A DNA stretch of 64,000 bases from Berberis thunbergii (lineage: Eukaryota > Streptophyta > Magnoliopsida > Ranunculales > Berberidaceae). Every line of letters starts with the position of its first letter. Within the stretch, counting starts at the first letter, position 1. Of this stretch, positions 1-10,128 are shown piece after piece. The position numbers and the translations under genes were made by a program. Below the pieces are notes generated by a model, which was not told the DNA's origin, made no database searches, and saw only the letters and a program-made list of their open reading frames with translations. Where the stretch lies: positions 124,001 to 188,000 of the forward strand of contig QNQO01006969.1 of assembly GCA_003290165.1 (NCBI GenBank), given 5' to 3'.

Positions 1-506
1 TGGCTAAAATGAATGAAGAAAAACTCATTGACACTAATAATTTGAAACATTATAGACATCCTTCACCAATAAAGCTATCATCGTCTTCATACTCACCTTC
101 AAACACAAGTGGAAAATTGTCAAAGGCCCATTCTCTTGTAATTGCTTTGGACTTATCTCACACTTTGTCATAGACTCTTCTTATAGCATATATAGCATTG
201 AGAAGGTTGAATAACAAAGGGCATATAAATTTGGGTTTGGGCATAGGCTTAGGATAAACAACTTTTGACTTAGCCTTAGTGGGATGAGCGTAAAGCATAT
301 ATATGGAACAATGTTTTCTCATTCTTGTGGTATGTATGTTATCTCACATGTATAAAAACTCCATGTCCGAGGTTTTCAACCTAATACTCTCATCATATAC
401 TCAAGTAATAGTGTATTGACTCTCATCATTATATCTCACAGAGTTTGTTAAAATAGTCTACTGACAGTCTTCATTATATCTCGCAAAGGTTTTTAAAGCA
501 CCACCA
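1..506. other. AT-rich intergenic DNA, nothing recognised
   Basis: No reading frame with recognisable protein content on either strand. The sequence is AT-rich and ends at the CCA target duplication of the adjoining small transposon. Confidence 0.5.
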
Positions 507-805
507 CACTACACCAAATTGGCACTTTTGTAACAACTCTCAAAACAGTATCACTTTTGAGATGTTGCAATTCACCAAACAATTTCAAGTCAAAACTAAA
601 TTTAGCACAAAAAATGAACAACAGTAACACAAAAAAAAATGATACAATAAGTTGGATCACCATGAATAGTATCACTTTTATAACCAAACTCTTCATGGTG
701 ATACAATTATTGTATCATTTTGTTTGTGAAAATGTGTAAAATTGTTACAATTCAAAAGTGATATTGTTTTGAGGGTTGTTACAAAAATGTCAATTTGGTG
801 TAGTG
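507..805. mobile_element. CACTA-type MITE with 3-bp target duplication
   Basis: A 299 bp element that begins CACTACACCAAATTGGCA and ends with the imperfect reverse complement of that sequence (ending in TTTGGTGTAGTG). The inverted repeat extends well past 50 bp on each side with mismatches. The flanking trinucleotides are CCA on the left (504-506) and CCA on the right (806-808), which fits the 3-bp duplication made by CACTA (En/Spm) transposases. Short copies of a GTGATACAATT/TATCACTTTTGA motif lie inside in both orientations. It has no coding capacity and would need a transposase in trans. Its termini differ from those of the two large CACTA elements further right, so it belongs to another family. 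Confidence 0.85.
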
Positions 806-1394
806 CCAACAGTAACTATATAATCTAACATAGGGAACGTTCTTTAAAATATAAGACACAACAAATCCCATAAAGGCTTGCATGGCATTGAATTTTACGG
901 GAAACTCTTGAAGAGTCCCTTATAACTGAAGAAAGCTTAAATGCCCACTTAAAATGCCTAAAAGTCGTAAGGGATATGGGATATAAATAAGGGACAAAAC
1001 TATGAACTAATGTAAATAAAACTAAAATTTCGAAAGACATTTCTTTGAACTGTTCAAGAGAACGGTGCCGATACTAGGTTTCAGCTAGTATAACGAGTAG
1101 TTCTAACAAGAATAGTTCTTAGAAAGTTTTTGATAAAAGAAAATAAGAAGATAAACAGAATGCATGTTTATATTAATTGAAAATAGAAATACAGAGGAAA
1201 GACTTGGGAGATAGAAACTTACAAGAATAAGAGCTAAGGATTACATGGGGAAAAAATCGAATGTCAAACAAAGAGAAATAAACTGGCTCTTATAGCCTTC
1301 AAGGAATACAATCGTTGAGAAGATAAGCTTCTCGTGACTAAGTGGAGAGTGGGTGAGATGTAGACATTTTGTCCTTTGTAAGCAAATGTTCACT
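806..1394. other. Non-coding stretch, nothing recognised
   Basis: No protein similarity is apparent in any frame. AT-rich DNA between the MITE and the first pararetroviral remnant. Confidence 0.4.
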
Positions 1395-2340
1395 ATAATT
1401 ATACTCAATTCTAAGTCCGAATCTAACTCATCTGATGATGATCTTCAGGTCTATCAAATGCGTTAAGATTCCAATTCTTCTGACCATGAAGAATCTGATT
1501 AGGATCATTGTGCTAAAGCTTGCACATGCAATGCTTTAAACACTATCAATATGCTCTCAAAACTAAAGAATCAAGTATTCTTTTAGATTTTGTTGATCGA
1601 ATTGATGATCCCAAACTCAAAACTAAGTATTTGACTCATATCAAAAATACAATTACTCACAAACTGGTTCCTGAAATTATGAACCATTTTTACAATCATA
1701 AAGAAATTATCAATAGATTCAGAACTCCTTCTAAGTATTCTGTTTCTATTCCTGATTTACAATCAGAAGTTAATATCATGAAAAAAGAAATTGCACAGCT
1801 TAAGCAAGGCAATACTTGGCTTACACAACAGTTGTTGAACCAACAGGTTCAAAATGCAATCGCTCTTCTTGATATTCCTTCAACTTCAAATTAAGAGGCT
1901 CAACCAACAACTGAACCAGCTTTTCTCAATGAATTAAATACAGTCACCTATCACAAATGGTATATTAATGTGACCCTTGTTATTAATAAGTATTTCACAA
2001 TAAATGCATTTGTTCCTGTTGACTCCGGTGCTGATTTAAATTATATTGCAGAAGGCGTTATACCTTCCCAGTATTATGAGAAAATGACTTAACAACTGTC
2101 TACTACTAATAGTAAATTAGATGTTCAGTACAAACTTGTTGGTGCTCATATTTGCCAAGAAAGAATTTGTATTCAACAGGATTTTCTGTTAGTTAAGGAT
2201 ATGTCTCAAAAGATGATTTTGGGAACACCATTCCTAACTACTCTCTATCCATTTGATGTTACAAGCGATGGTATTTCTACTCATATCCTTGAAAATAAGA
2301 TTATCTTCAAATTCTTGTGCAAATCAAAACTGCTGAAATT
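1395..2340 (+). pseudogene. Endogenous pararetrovirus fragment: capsid tail plus aspartic protease
   Basis: The first part (to 1894) encodes an acidic serine/aspartate-rich stretch, then a 124-residue open stretch whose C-terminal half has coiled-coil character (VNIMKKEIAQLKQ). This resembles the region after the capsid zinc finger in Caulimoviridae polyproteins. After the stop at about 1894, the frame continues into a retroviral-type aspartic protease with the active-site signature VDSGADLN at about 2018-2042 and a downstream ILGTPF motif at about 2216-2233. Premature stops break the frame, including one near 2090. No reverse transcriptase or RNase H follows: coding similarity stops at about 2330 and a primer-binding site comes within 130 bp. 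I infer a decayed integrated copy that lost its polymerase region. A gypsy-type retrotransposon is the alternative, but the organisation fits a pararetrovirus better. Confidence 0.65.
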
Positions 2341-2455
2341 AATTCCCTTAAAATAGACAAATATTGTATATATTTTATTCTCTCTTATCTTCTATTTTCT
2401 ATCTTCTTTGTAAACCTGTTGTTCTTAGTCTTCATGTTGGTAGTCCTGGGTAATT

Positions 2456-2467
2456 TGGTATCAGAGC
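2456..2467 (+). other. Primer-binding site for initiator tRNA-Met
   Basis: TGGTATCAGAGC is the exact complement of the 3' end of plant initiator tRNA-Met. Caulimoviridae and many plant LTR retrotransposons use it to prime minus-strand DNA synthesis. Here it lies just upstream of movement-protein-like sequence, the order expected at the start of a petuvirus-like genome. It therefore marks the beginning of a second viral copy joined to the truncated first one. Confidence 0.7.
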
Positions 2468-2919
2468 CATGTTCATCTTCTCCGGGAGGAATAGTGTTGT
2501 GAGTCCTAGGTACTGTTGGTCAGCCGTAGAGCCCTTTGTAAGTCGCCCAGTTTGCGCAGTTGCTAGGGTTAGGTGGTCCCATATCAGTGGTCCAGTCGTA
2601 GGTGATCCGAGTACCGTGTTCCAACCCTTCTTCCTCTCAGATTTTATGAAAATGTTTTTTATTACAAAATTTACCCAAGCTTCTAGCTCTAGACAAAGCA
2701 ACCCAGATTTATAAAATAGGATGGAATGTAGAATTCCAGAACTTGAACAGAATTTACAAAAATAGTCCATACCAAAAGTTCCTTACAAACAAATTTACCA
2801 AGTTTCTCAATCAATCTTTTCTCAAAAATCTGAAGATCTCATAGACATTGTTGAACAAATAGTGCCTCTTGATGGTTCTTTAGAATCAAAATAATTGATT
2901 TTTACAAATACCCTTGAAT

Positions 2920-3410
2920 TTTAAAAAAATCAAGATTACAAGTATATCCATATCGGTCTGATCCAAGTTGGAATCAAACATCTTACAAGAACTGGCCTTG
3001 ACACATGTGCCTTAATCGCTCTTCGCAACTGTAGACACAATAGGTTCCACGATTCTCTGCTTGGAATTGCAGAATCTACCTTGGCCATGGGTCCAATTTA
3101 CTTCAACTGTTACCCCCAATTTCTCAGTGTTTCTTAAGGATCCAAATGTCCTTGAAACATTGGCCCTCAATATTCAGACATCTGGTTTCGACATGTTACT
3201 AGGATCTTAGCCTCTTGCTCTCATTTACAAAATCACCTACAAGCCATGAAGACTCAATTGAGTTCGAAAGCTTTGATGAAGTTCGTAAAAGGTTATACAA
3301 TCTTATTTCAGGCAAACTAATACAAAACCAGTGTCATTGTTCCAAAGACAATTCACTGGAATCAAGTTACTCTTCCAGTAACTTGGCAGGTCCAGTCGAC
3401 TCCTAGTTGG
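2920..3410 (+). pseudogene. Endogenous pararetrovirus movement-protein (30K) remnant
   Basis: Across two or three frames the translation contains the pattern of the caulimovirid movement protein, a tubule-forming 30K-superfamily protein that moves virus between cells. A 'VGIKHLTRTGLDTC' block lies at about 2970-3010, followed by 'RFHDSLLGIAES', then a 'GPIYFNCYPQF' block. The N-terminal part is frameshifted and interrupted by stops. The 63-residue open stretch at 3215-3406 is the tail of the same region in another frame. It follows the primer-binding site, as in petuvirus/florendovirus polyproteins. It cannot encode a working protein as it stands. Confidence 0.65.
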
Positions 3411-3422
3411 CCTCCTCCTAGT

Positions 3423-3743
3423 TTGCTCAGTCAAGTTTTGACTCTTGAGGATGGAATCGTTGAATTACAGTTCTCTGAATCTCGAAAATCTAGGTTACAA
3501 CCTCTAGATTTCCAAAGAGGACGTAGATCTGAATCTTCTTTTAGAACTGTTCCTACACAAATCCATAGAACACCTCCTCCTGTGGATCTTCCTCATCTTG
3601 ATCTGGCTAATTTAAGGAATAATCCTTATCATCCCCAGATCCCGCAACCCATCTACAATCAACCATCAGAACAACTTTCTGATAGATTTCCAACTCAATC
3701 TGAGATGGCAGATCCTGCCCAATTAAACACTTTAACCACTTAA
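3423..3743 (+). pseudogene. Endogenous pararetrovirus polyprotein linker remnant
   Basis: A 106-codon open stretch, rich in proline, arginine and glutamine, continues from the movement-protein remnant (SQVLTLEDGIVELQFSESR, then RTPPPVDLPHLDL). Such a low-complexity linker lies between movement and capsid domains in caulimovirid polyproteins. It ends at a stop near 3741. The next open stretch begins 40 bp later in another frame, so the polyprotein is broken here. Confidence 0.5.
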
Positions 3744-3781
3744 TTTGTTTTAAATAAACAAAAGTTAAAGATGAATTTTCT

Positions 3782-4504
3782 ATGGATTACAATTCTGACA
3801 AAAGAACAACATTTTATTCTCAAACTACTTCTGATCAAAGAATTAGTTTAGGTAAATTGTTTTATCAATTTTGTGAAGATATCAAAGGTCATATGCCATT
3901 TTTAGAATGGTATGAATCCATTTATCTTTCACAATTAAATGTTGTCAAGAACGCCTCTAAACCTTGGCATCTGAAAAACAATTCTATTGTTGAAGCAGTC
4001 TTGCCTCCTTTAGAAGAAATCCATATACAAACTCAAGGACAGACTATCACTGCCTCTCTTTCCAAAAATCCAATTTCTCTTTCTGAATCCACAGGAATTT
4101 CGAAGGTTATTGAGAAAAATAATTATACCAATATTTTGCTTAATGAAATTGGCCAACAATTAACTTCTCTTTCTGTTCCAGAACAGAATTGTTTTACAAA
4201 TCAAAAAACAAACAAACCAATTACGTTTTTTCAACCTTATACAATAGAATATGATGCCCTTTCTTCTCGTCCACACATCATGGAAAAGATTAATCGAAGA
4301 CTTGTAGCTTTGAAAATTCAAACTACACCTATCTTTGATAAGGCTTCATCTTCAAAGAGACAAATTAACACTCTGTCTCATATTGGTTCTGATTCTTCTG
4401 ACAATGAACCAGACATTATGTCTGAATTGGATAAACTCCAAAGATTTGAAGCAAATCCAATGTGTTCATCAAGAACTCAAACCAATTCAAATCCTTTCCT
4501 ATAA
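3782..4504 (+). pseudogene. Endogenous pararetrovirus polyprotein, segment before the capsid
   Basis: The longest open stretch of the viral remnant (240 codons). It starts with a DYNSDKRTTFYSQTTS block and has an aromatic segment (GHMPFLEWYESIYLSQ) near residues 38-54, then a serine- and asparagine-rich acidic tail. It is collinear with the movement remnant upstream and the capsid remnant downstream, so I read it as the intermediate part of the same polyprotein. No catalytic motif is visible. A stop at about 4502 interrupts the frame, and the sequence continues in the next frame at once. Confidence 0.5.
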
Positions 4505-5440
4505 CTAAGAATTATTATCCTAGGCCAACTTACCCTAATATGTTGTATGAAGAAAAATACTTACAAACATACGGTTCATTTTCTACTAGCAACATCTATG
4601 AATGGAATATAGATGGTTTATCAAAAGAAAATATTATCGAATTAATGCAAAATATGGTTATGATGGCTACAGCTCATCGCAGTGAAGGCAAATCAAATCA
4701 TAGTATTGCAGGGGTATTATAGTTGGCTTTGCAGGTCAATTAAAAGGTTGGTGGGATAATTACATTACTCCCATTGAACATCAAAGCATTTTTCAATCTA
4801 TAAAAATTGATTTCAATGGACACCCTATCAAAGCTTAAAATGGTGAAAACATTCCTGATATAGTCAGTACTTTGATTTCGCTATTCTTAAGCATTTTATA
4901 GGAGATCCATAAAAATTCCAAGATAAATCTCGCGATCTCCTTATGATTATTAGGTGCAAATCTCTTGGTCATTTCAAATTTTACTAGGATATATTCTTAA
5001 AGAAAGTTATGCATCAAAATGAAGCTAACAATCCTTTTTGGAAAAGGAAATTTCTTTCAGGATTACCTCATGTTTTCGCTGATATTGTTAGAGAAAAATT
5101 ACAATCTGAATACAATGGTGATATTCCTTTTGAACGACTAATGTTTAGAGACTTAATTGCTAAGATCAATGAGGTTGCTTTGCAACTCTGCAATGATATC
5201 CGTCTCAAAGCCCAACTTAAAAGACAAAACATCTCTGGTTCTAATGAACTTGGATCTTTTTGTCAACAGTATGGCTATGAGCCCTTAGCAAGACATTTCC
5301 CTAAGAATTCCAAACAAAAGTATCGGTCTCATCCTGCCCAACACTTTAAATCCAAAAAGAATTATGGCCCAAAACAGTACAATAACTATTACAAAAACCC
5401 ACTTGACACGACACGCACAAACCGACCCATTTTTTAAAAC
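4505..5440 (+). pseudogene. Endogenous pararetrovirus capsid (coat-protein) remnant
   Basis: The first part (4505-4720) reads toward a block ending GVL, and after a frame change the diagnostic GFAGQLKGWWDNYI block appears at about 4728-4765. Tryptophan pairs of this kind are typical of the gag-like capsid domain of petuvirus-like Caulimoviridae. The stretch from 4800 to 5008 contains several stops. From 5009 to 5437 an open frame encodes the capsid C-terminal half, ending in a basic, tyrosine-rich tail (HPAQHFKSKKNYGPKQYN) that would normally precede a CCHC zinc finger. Similarity ends at about 5440, so zinc finger, protease and polymerase are absent from this copy. Confidence 0.65.
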
Positions 5441-5559
5441 ACAATGATGCATGTAGGGTCAGATTCATGCATGTGGCGAAAAGATGCCAAAACAATCATC
5501 TTCAATGAGAGAAACTATAGGAGCTTCGTCATCATCTGAATCTTCAGCACAGGTTTTTG

Positions 5560-6060
5560 ACATAGTTTCTAATAGTTGAGTCTTTGTAGGTTTGCCTTGA
5601 AGCTACTTCTTGATGAATTGTCGAAGAAGTTTTGCTTCTGAATGAACTTGTATTGGATTGACAAAAGGCTAAGCAGAAGACTGTTCTTTTTTAGAAAAGA
5701 ATCTTGTTACAGCTTCTTTTGTAGCATGGGAGTGATCAAAGGATGACCACCATTTGACTTTGTAACGACGACGGATCCAGAGAGGAGGCTGTGTCGATTG
5801 GTTTGGGCCGGGAAGAGTTGTGACATTGTAATCCCAACAGCAGATCGAAGAGAGTTTGAACTTGAAAAAAACCAAAAAGATAATAGATGTTGAGGTACTG
5901 GAATTGGAGGATTGAATTTACTCGTGAAAACTTGTCATCCTTCATTAACAGACGGGGGCAAGATATCTTGAAGAGGACAAAAATGATTCCACAAGGACTG
6001 ACCAAAAATGTGTTTTTGAACAAATGGGTCTTCCACCAAAATGTGATTTATATTATTAAA
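5560..6060 (-). pseudogene. Possible inverted pararetrovirus capsid fragment
   Basis: On the minus strand a frame contains KVKWWSSFDHSHATKEAV at about 5750-5700, with a histidine- and serine-containing tail. This resembles the WW-containing capsid segment of caulimovirid polyproteins. Upstream on the same strand are leucine/phenylalanine-rich stretches without clear motifs. If correct, this is a third viral piece in inverted orientation relative to 1395-5440. The evidence is one motif, so the call is tentative. Confidence 0.35.
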
Positions 6061-6129
6061 ATTAAGTTTACAAAATAAATTTCATATCCAAAAATACTAT
6101 TTAAAATTTTATAATAATGAAATATATTG

Positions 6130-6395
6130 ACGAAAAATGGATATATTACAAATTTCAAAAACATTTCTATCAAACTGATAGATTTCGAATTTCAAAAGAT
6201 TTTTTTTCTAATGGACAGACTTCACATTTAAAATTATTCTATATATATAGTATTTAAAGATCGCATATCTCTACTCCACTCATCACAATAAATGGATATA
6301 TTACGAATTTCAAAAATTATATCAATCTGATAGATTTCAAATTTCAAAAGATTTTGTCTAATGGATAGACTTCACATTTAAAGTTATTCTATATA
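6130..6395. repeat. Tandem duplication of about 155 bp, cut by the LTR retrotransposon
   Basis: The block starting ATGGATATATTACAAATTTC near 6136 is repeated with a few changes from about 6291, including matching stretches such as GACTTCACATTTAAA and ATTCTATATAT. The second copy is interrupted at 6395 by the left LTR. Its continuation (TATAAAGATCACATACCTCTA) resumes after the right LTR at about 30535. This repeat independently supports the insertion site of the retrotransposon. Confidence 0.75.
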
Positions 6396-7067
6396 TGATG
6401 CATTCGTTTTCCACTCCCTGCTTTGACCTAGTCTCAGTGACCTATACAAGTAACACACATGAGCCACGGACCACCATTGTGGTAGTCGATGACATTCCGA
6501 TACTAAAGTCAGACATGGATCTGAGGAAGGTGTAATGCTTTAAACAATGAATTTGTAGTGTACCTTAGCTTACCAACCTCATGTCTTATTTATAGTGTAG
6601 GAGTCCTGGTTCTACCTGGCCATCGAAGGCGTAATTTAGGAAGGAGATCTTCGTGGAGATCCTTTTGGAGTCGTGTTGTAGGAGGAAAGCTCCATGTTAG
6701 CCTTGAGCTTCTAGGTATTCGGGAGATAGTTCCTAATCCAAGAGCAATCCGTAGAAGAAAGTTTCCCTGCATGGAATGTACTCTGGTATTTGCTTCCTGG
6801 TTGAAGGCATTGAGCTGTTGTAATAGCCTGTCCGAAGCTGATCCTCAAGATACTTGCCTTAGTAGGACTTATGAGTATTGAGGATAGTTGTGAGATGTGT
6901 GAGCCTAGCATGTTGTAAGAGTTCGGGTCCGTTTGGCGAACTGAATTAGGCGGGCTTGGTACTGCTTGGGTCGGATCAGTGTTGGACTGACGTTGGGGCC
7001 TGTAATTCCTTGAGATCATCATGACATGTGTATGGATCAGGGATGTGATAGTTTTTGTGTATCATTA
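6396..7067 (-). repeat. 3' LTR of the TAT/Ogre-type element
   Basis: Matches 29852-30529 along its whole length in the same orientation, with many substitutions and small indels, so the insertion is not recent. It starts TGATGCATTC and ends GTGTATCATTA. The polypurine tract lies just inside, at 7068-7078. Confidence 0.85.
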
Positions 7068-7246
7068 GCTACTCCCCCAGAGTTACTGGGTCGTCACATC
7101 TGTTCACTAAGTCACCTCTTGAAAAGATACGCCGCTCATGAGAATTGAGTATGAATCGTTGTTTGAGCCGCGCGCTACAATAATTGAATGTGCATTGGTT
7201 CAGCGGCAAAGAGGCGGGAACCTAATCCCTATTTAGGTCATCCGTA

Positions 7247-9509
7247 GTGCGGAATCTGACTCTTTTATTTTCTTTGCTTTCGAAGATACTGCTCTATTCA
7301 TTTTTTGATTGGGAAAGCTTGCTCGTCTTCTTCATGGATCAACAAAACCTTCTTGATGTCGCAACCTTGGCCAGGGGCCTGGAATTTTTTGAAGACAGGT
7401 TCCTTTCCGAGCTTGGTTTCCTAAAATCCGTACAAAGTTTGGGGTCCCCGAGGACCTGTCATTGTATATCCTGAAGGGTGATAAGATGTCAGTTCACCAC
7501 CGACAGGGTTCATATGCTTGCATCGTGGGATGCTTCAAACTGGAGTGTGTTTTCCGTTCTGGAAGTGATTTGGGAATTCTTGGACCTCTTTGGGATTCCT
7601 CCAGTCCTATCGGGGCCTAATAGATATAGGATTATCCTTCTCATTCTGATCAGGGTAAAGAGGTTGGTGTCCACGTGACTATGCGGGCAATCCACTTGTT
7701 GGCTTCTCCTCAGTTGAAGAATAATGTTGTCTGCAAGACGACGTCACCGACCTGCTTCACGAATTTGCCAGACGACTTCAAGTCTTGGCAAAAGTATTGC
7801 TTCTTGGCCCCTGCAAATTCAAAGTACTTCTAGTTCAAGGTCAAGCCGCTTCGTAAGTGCAACTTTTTCTTTTGACTCTGCTATGCTTGATTGCAAGTTA
7901 GCTAATCATTGCTTGTGTTTCTTCACATGAAGGTTTCACACTATTCCCCTAACCCTAGAGGAGCAAAATAATGAAGACGTTTTGTGGCTTGTCAATGAGG
8001 AGCATGGTGGATGTCATATGTGTCCCCAACTTCATCCCTAGTGGGTTGTGGGACAACTGGCACGTAGCCCAACTCTATACTGAACATCGCGGGTCAAGCT
8101 TGAAGATGGGGCTCCTTCTAGGAAGAGGAAGGTTGCTGGGGCCAAAGCTCTTATTCTGCTTGACGTGAAGGACCCGTCTGAGACGCTTGCCTCTTTCATT
8201 AGTTCGAAGAGGTCCCGTGTCAGAATTGGGTTGTCTTCAGCACGACCCGCTCCAGTGAGAGAAGAGCGCGACTCTGATCGGTCCGTCAGGGAAGAGACTG
8301 ATATATCCGGTGGGGAGAAATATTATCTGTGATTTGCAGCGGTTGAAGACAAATCGAATGTTAGTAATGCGCAGGCCGAAGCTTTGAATGAGCGGCTGGT
8401 GCAGGTTGAAATGGCGGCTTTTGCCGGTGCTGATTCACGTGGAACTGTTCCAATAGAAGGTTCTTGCGAATATCCGCCTGAGGTTGTGAAATTTGATCGT
8501 CCCATATGTGTGCTACCTGATAGTGGTCGTGGTGGCACAGGCCAAGTTTCATGTAGCCCACATTGCTTACCGTCTCGTTCCACCATTGCTCAAATTGTTG
8601 GAGGTTCCTTTAGATAATTCGTTTCCTCCTCTCTCTCAGGATCCTATCGAGTGGTCTCGCACTAAAGGGTCGGTCGTTCGTTACAAGGGAAAGGTTGCGA
8701 AGGAGAGCCTATGAACAGTGGGAATTGCGAAGGGTGGTGCAAGTGTGATTTTTTATTCGGGAAAGCTTCATCTGGATGCTCAAGTAAGCCTGTTTGCACA
8801 AGACTTGGTAAGGATGAACACTCAAGTTTGGCACCAAGAGGTTGATGTGGAGTATGCTTCGAGGAAGCATATAAGCAAGCGTCATAGCTAGCTGATGATT
8901 GTGCTTCAAAACCCGAGGAGATTTCGCTAGATTAGTGTATTGATAAGGGTTTAAAGTACCTTATGCTTGGTATGTCTCACTTGAGCCAGGTGACCGTTGC
9001 TAGGACGGAAGTCAAGGCGGCTCGTGAGAGGGTATAACCATATAGTGTGTCTTCTCGCACATGCTGGCACTGTTTTCTAATGCACTTTATGAAATTGAGC
9101 GGCTATAAAAGCAGGCTGAGGGGAAGGGGATGGAGCAGTCAGTCGTGATTGCCGAAACTCAGAGGGCTTGTCTAGAGGCATTTGAGCGTGATCTGGCAGA
9201 TGCAGTGTCTGAGAGACTGACTCAAAAAGGAGTTGAGTCGGATCTGCCGAGACGCGGAGGCTGGGTAGGAAGCTGCGACTGAGGTGCGTTCTGAACTGTT
9301 GTCTCTTGCTGAAGAAAACGATTCAAATGAGGCTGACTGAGCTACTTAGAAGCAACAATTGGAATATGATGTGGAGTTCAGTGCGCGAGAAGCAAGGATG
9401 GCCGAGGACCAGCTCGAATTGGAATGGCATGAGCTCAGCGCTGTGAAGAGTAGTTTGGCCACAGAGCAGACTCAGGTTGATGTGCTGACAGGCAAGTTGA
9501 AGTTGTTGG
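7247..9509 (+). pseudogene. Antisense ORF of the TAT/Ogre element, decayed
   Basis: Open stretches across several frames encode the type of protein listed as 'putative gypsy type transposon' (Pfam Transposase_28-like) in plant annotations. Visible blocks include MDQQNLLDVATLARGLEFFE near 7344 and a WEFLDLFGIPPVLSGPN block near 7570-7620. The latter matches the WEYLDFLGIPPTQTGPN block in the second TAT-like fragment at 32020-32075. Further right (8900-9500) the translation turns into glutamate/alanine/leucine-rich coiled coil. The protein is encoded antisense to gag-pol, and its function is unknown. The frame has many stops and is interrupted at 9509 by the first CACTA element. Confidence 0.6.
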
Positions 9510-9559
9510 CACTACAACACAAATGGTTATAGATAGCACATGGTAATAGCGTTTTTTTT

Positions 9560-10128
9560 AAAATGCTATGAAAGAGATTTTCGCTGGGGGCGCCAAAGTG
9601 CTCGCTCGATCCAAACCTAAAAAAAAAAAAAAGGAAGGAAGGAAGCAGAAGCCGAAGCCGTATCTCCCTCTCCCTCTCCGACTGCTCTCATCTCCCTCAC
9701 CGTTCTGCTCTCCCTCTTCGATCGCTCTCCCTCTCCTATTGATCACCCTGTGCTGTCAACGCCCCAACCTGTTTCGCCGTGTTCTCCCTCTCCAACGTGC
9801 TCTACTTCTCGCCGTGATCTCTTTCTCCGTTTCTGGTCTCTCATTCTCAACACACTCCTTCTCCGAGATCTGATCTTCTTTAGCTTCGTCAACTCCCGGA
9901 GCAACTTCAATTTCATTAAGAACAACATCGAATATCACCGATTCGCGACTTCACAGATTTGATCTCTGTTTCATTAAAAGACGCAGGTGAGTGTGCGCTT
10001 GTTTTTGTTCGTTTTTGCAATTTTTGCTTGAATCGGTTCGCAATCTGAGCTTTAGTAACTCTTGCTCAGTAGCTCAGGTATCTCTTTTACTGATTTTTTT
10101 GCTGTAGATTACCAATGGCAGTGATTAG
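9560..10128 (+). other. Captured 5' leader-like DNA upstream of the LOG fragment
   Basis: A CT-rich stretch with repeated CTCCCTCTCC runs from about 9660 to 9800, followed by a splice-donor-like CAGGTGAGTG at about 9984. It resembles a plant 5' UTR with an intron. I infer that it came along with the LOG fragment, but no coding similarity proves it. Confidence 0.3.

Noticed and set aside
2456..2480. Possible tRNA-Met gene or fragment
   Set aside because: Only the 12-nt complement of the tRNA 3' end is present, with no cloverleaf around it. A primer-binding site explains it.
3782..5440. Functional viral polyprotein
   Set aside because: At least four frame interruptions, and loss of the zinc finger, protease and polymerase in this copy rule out function as it stands.
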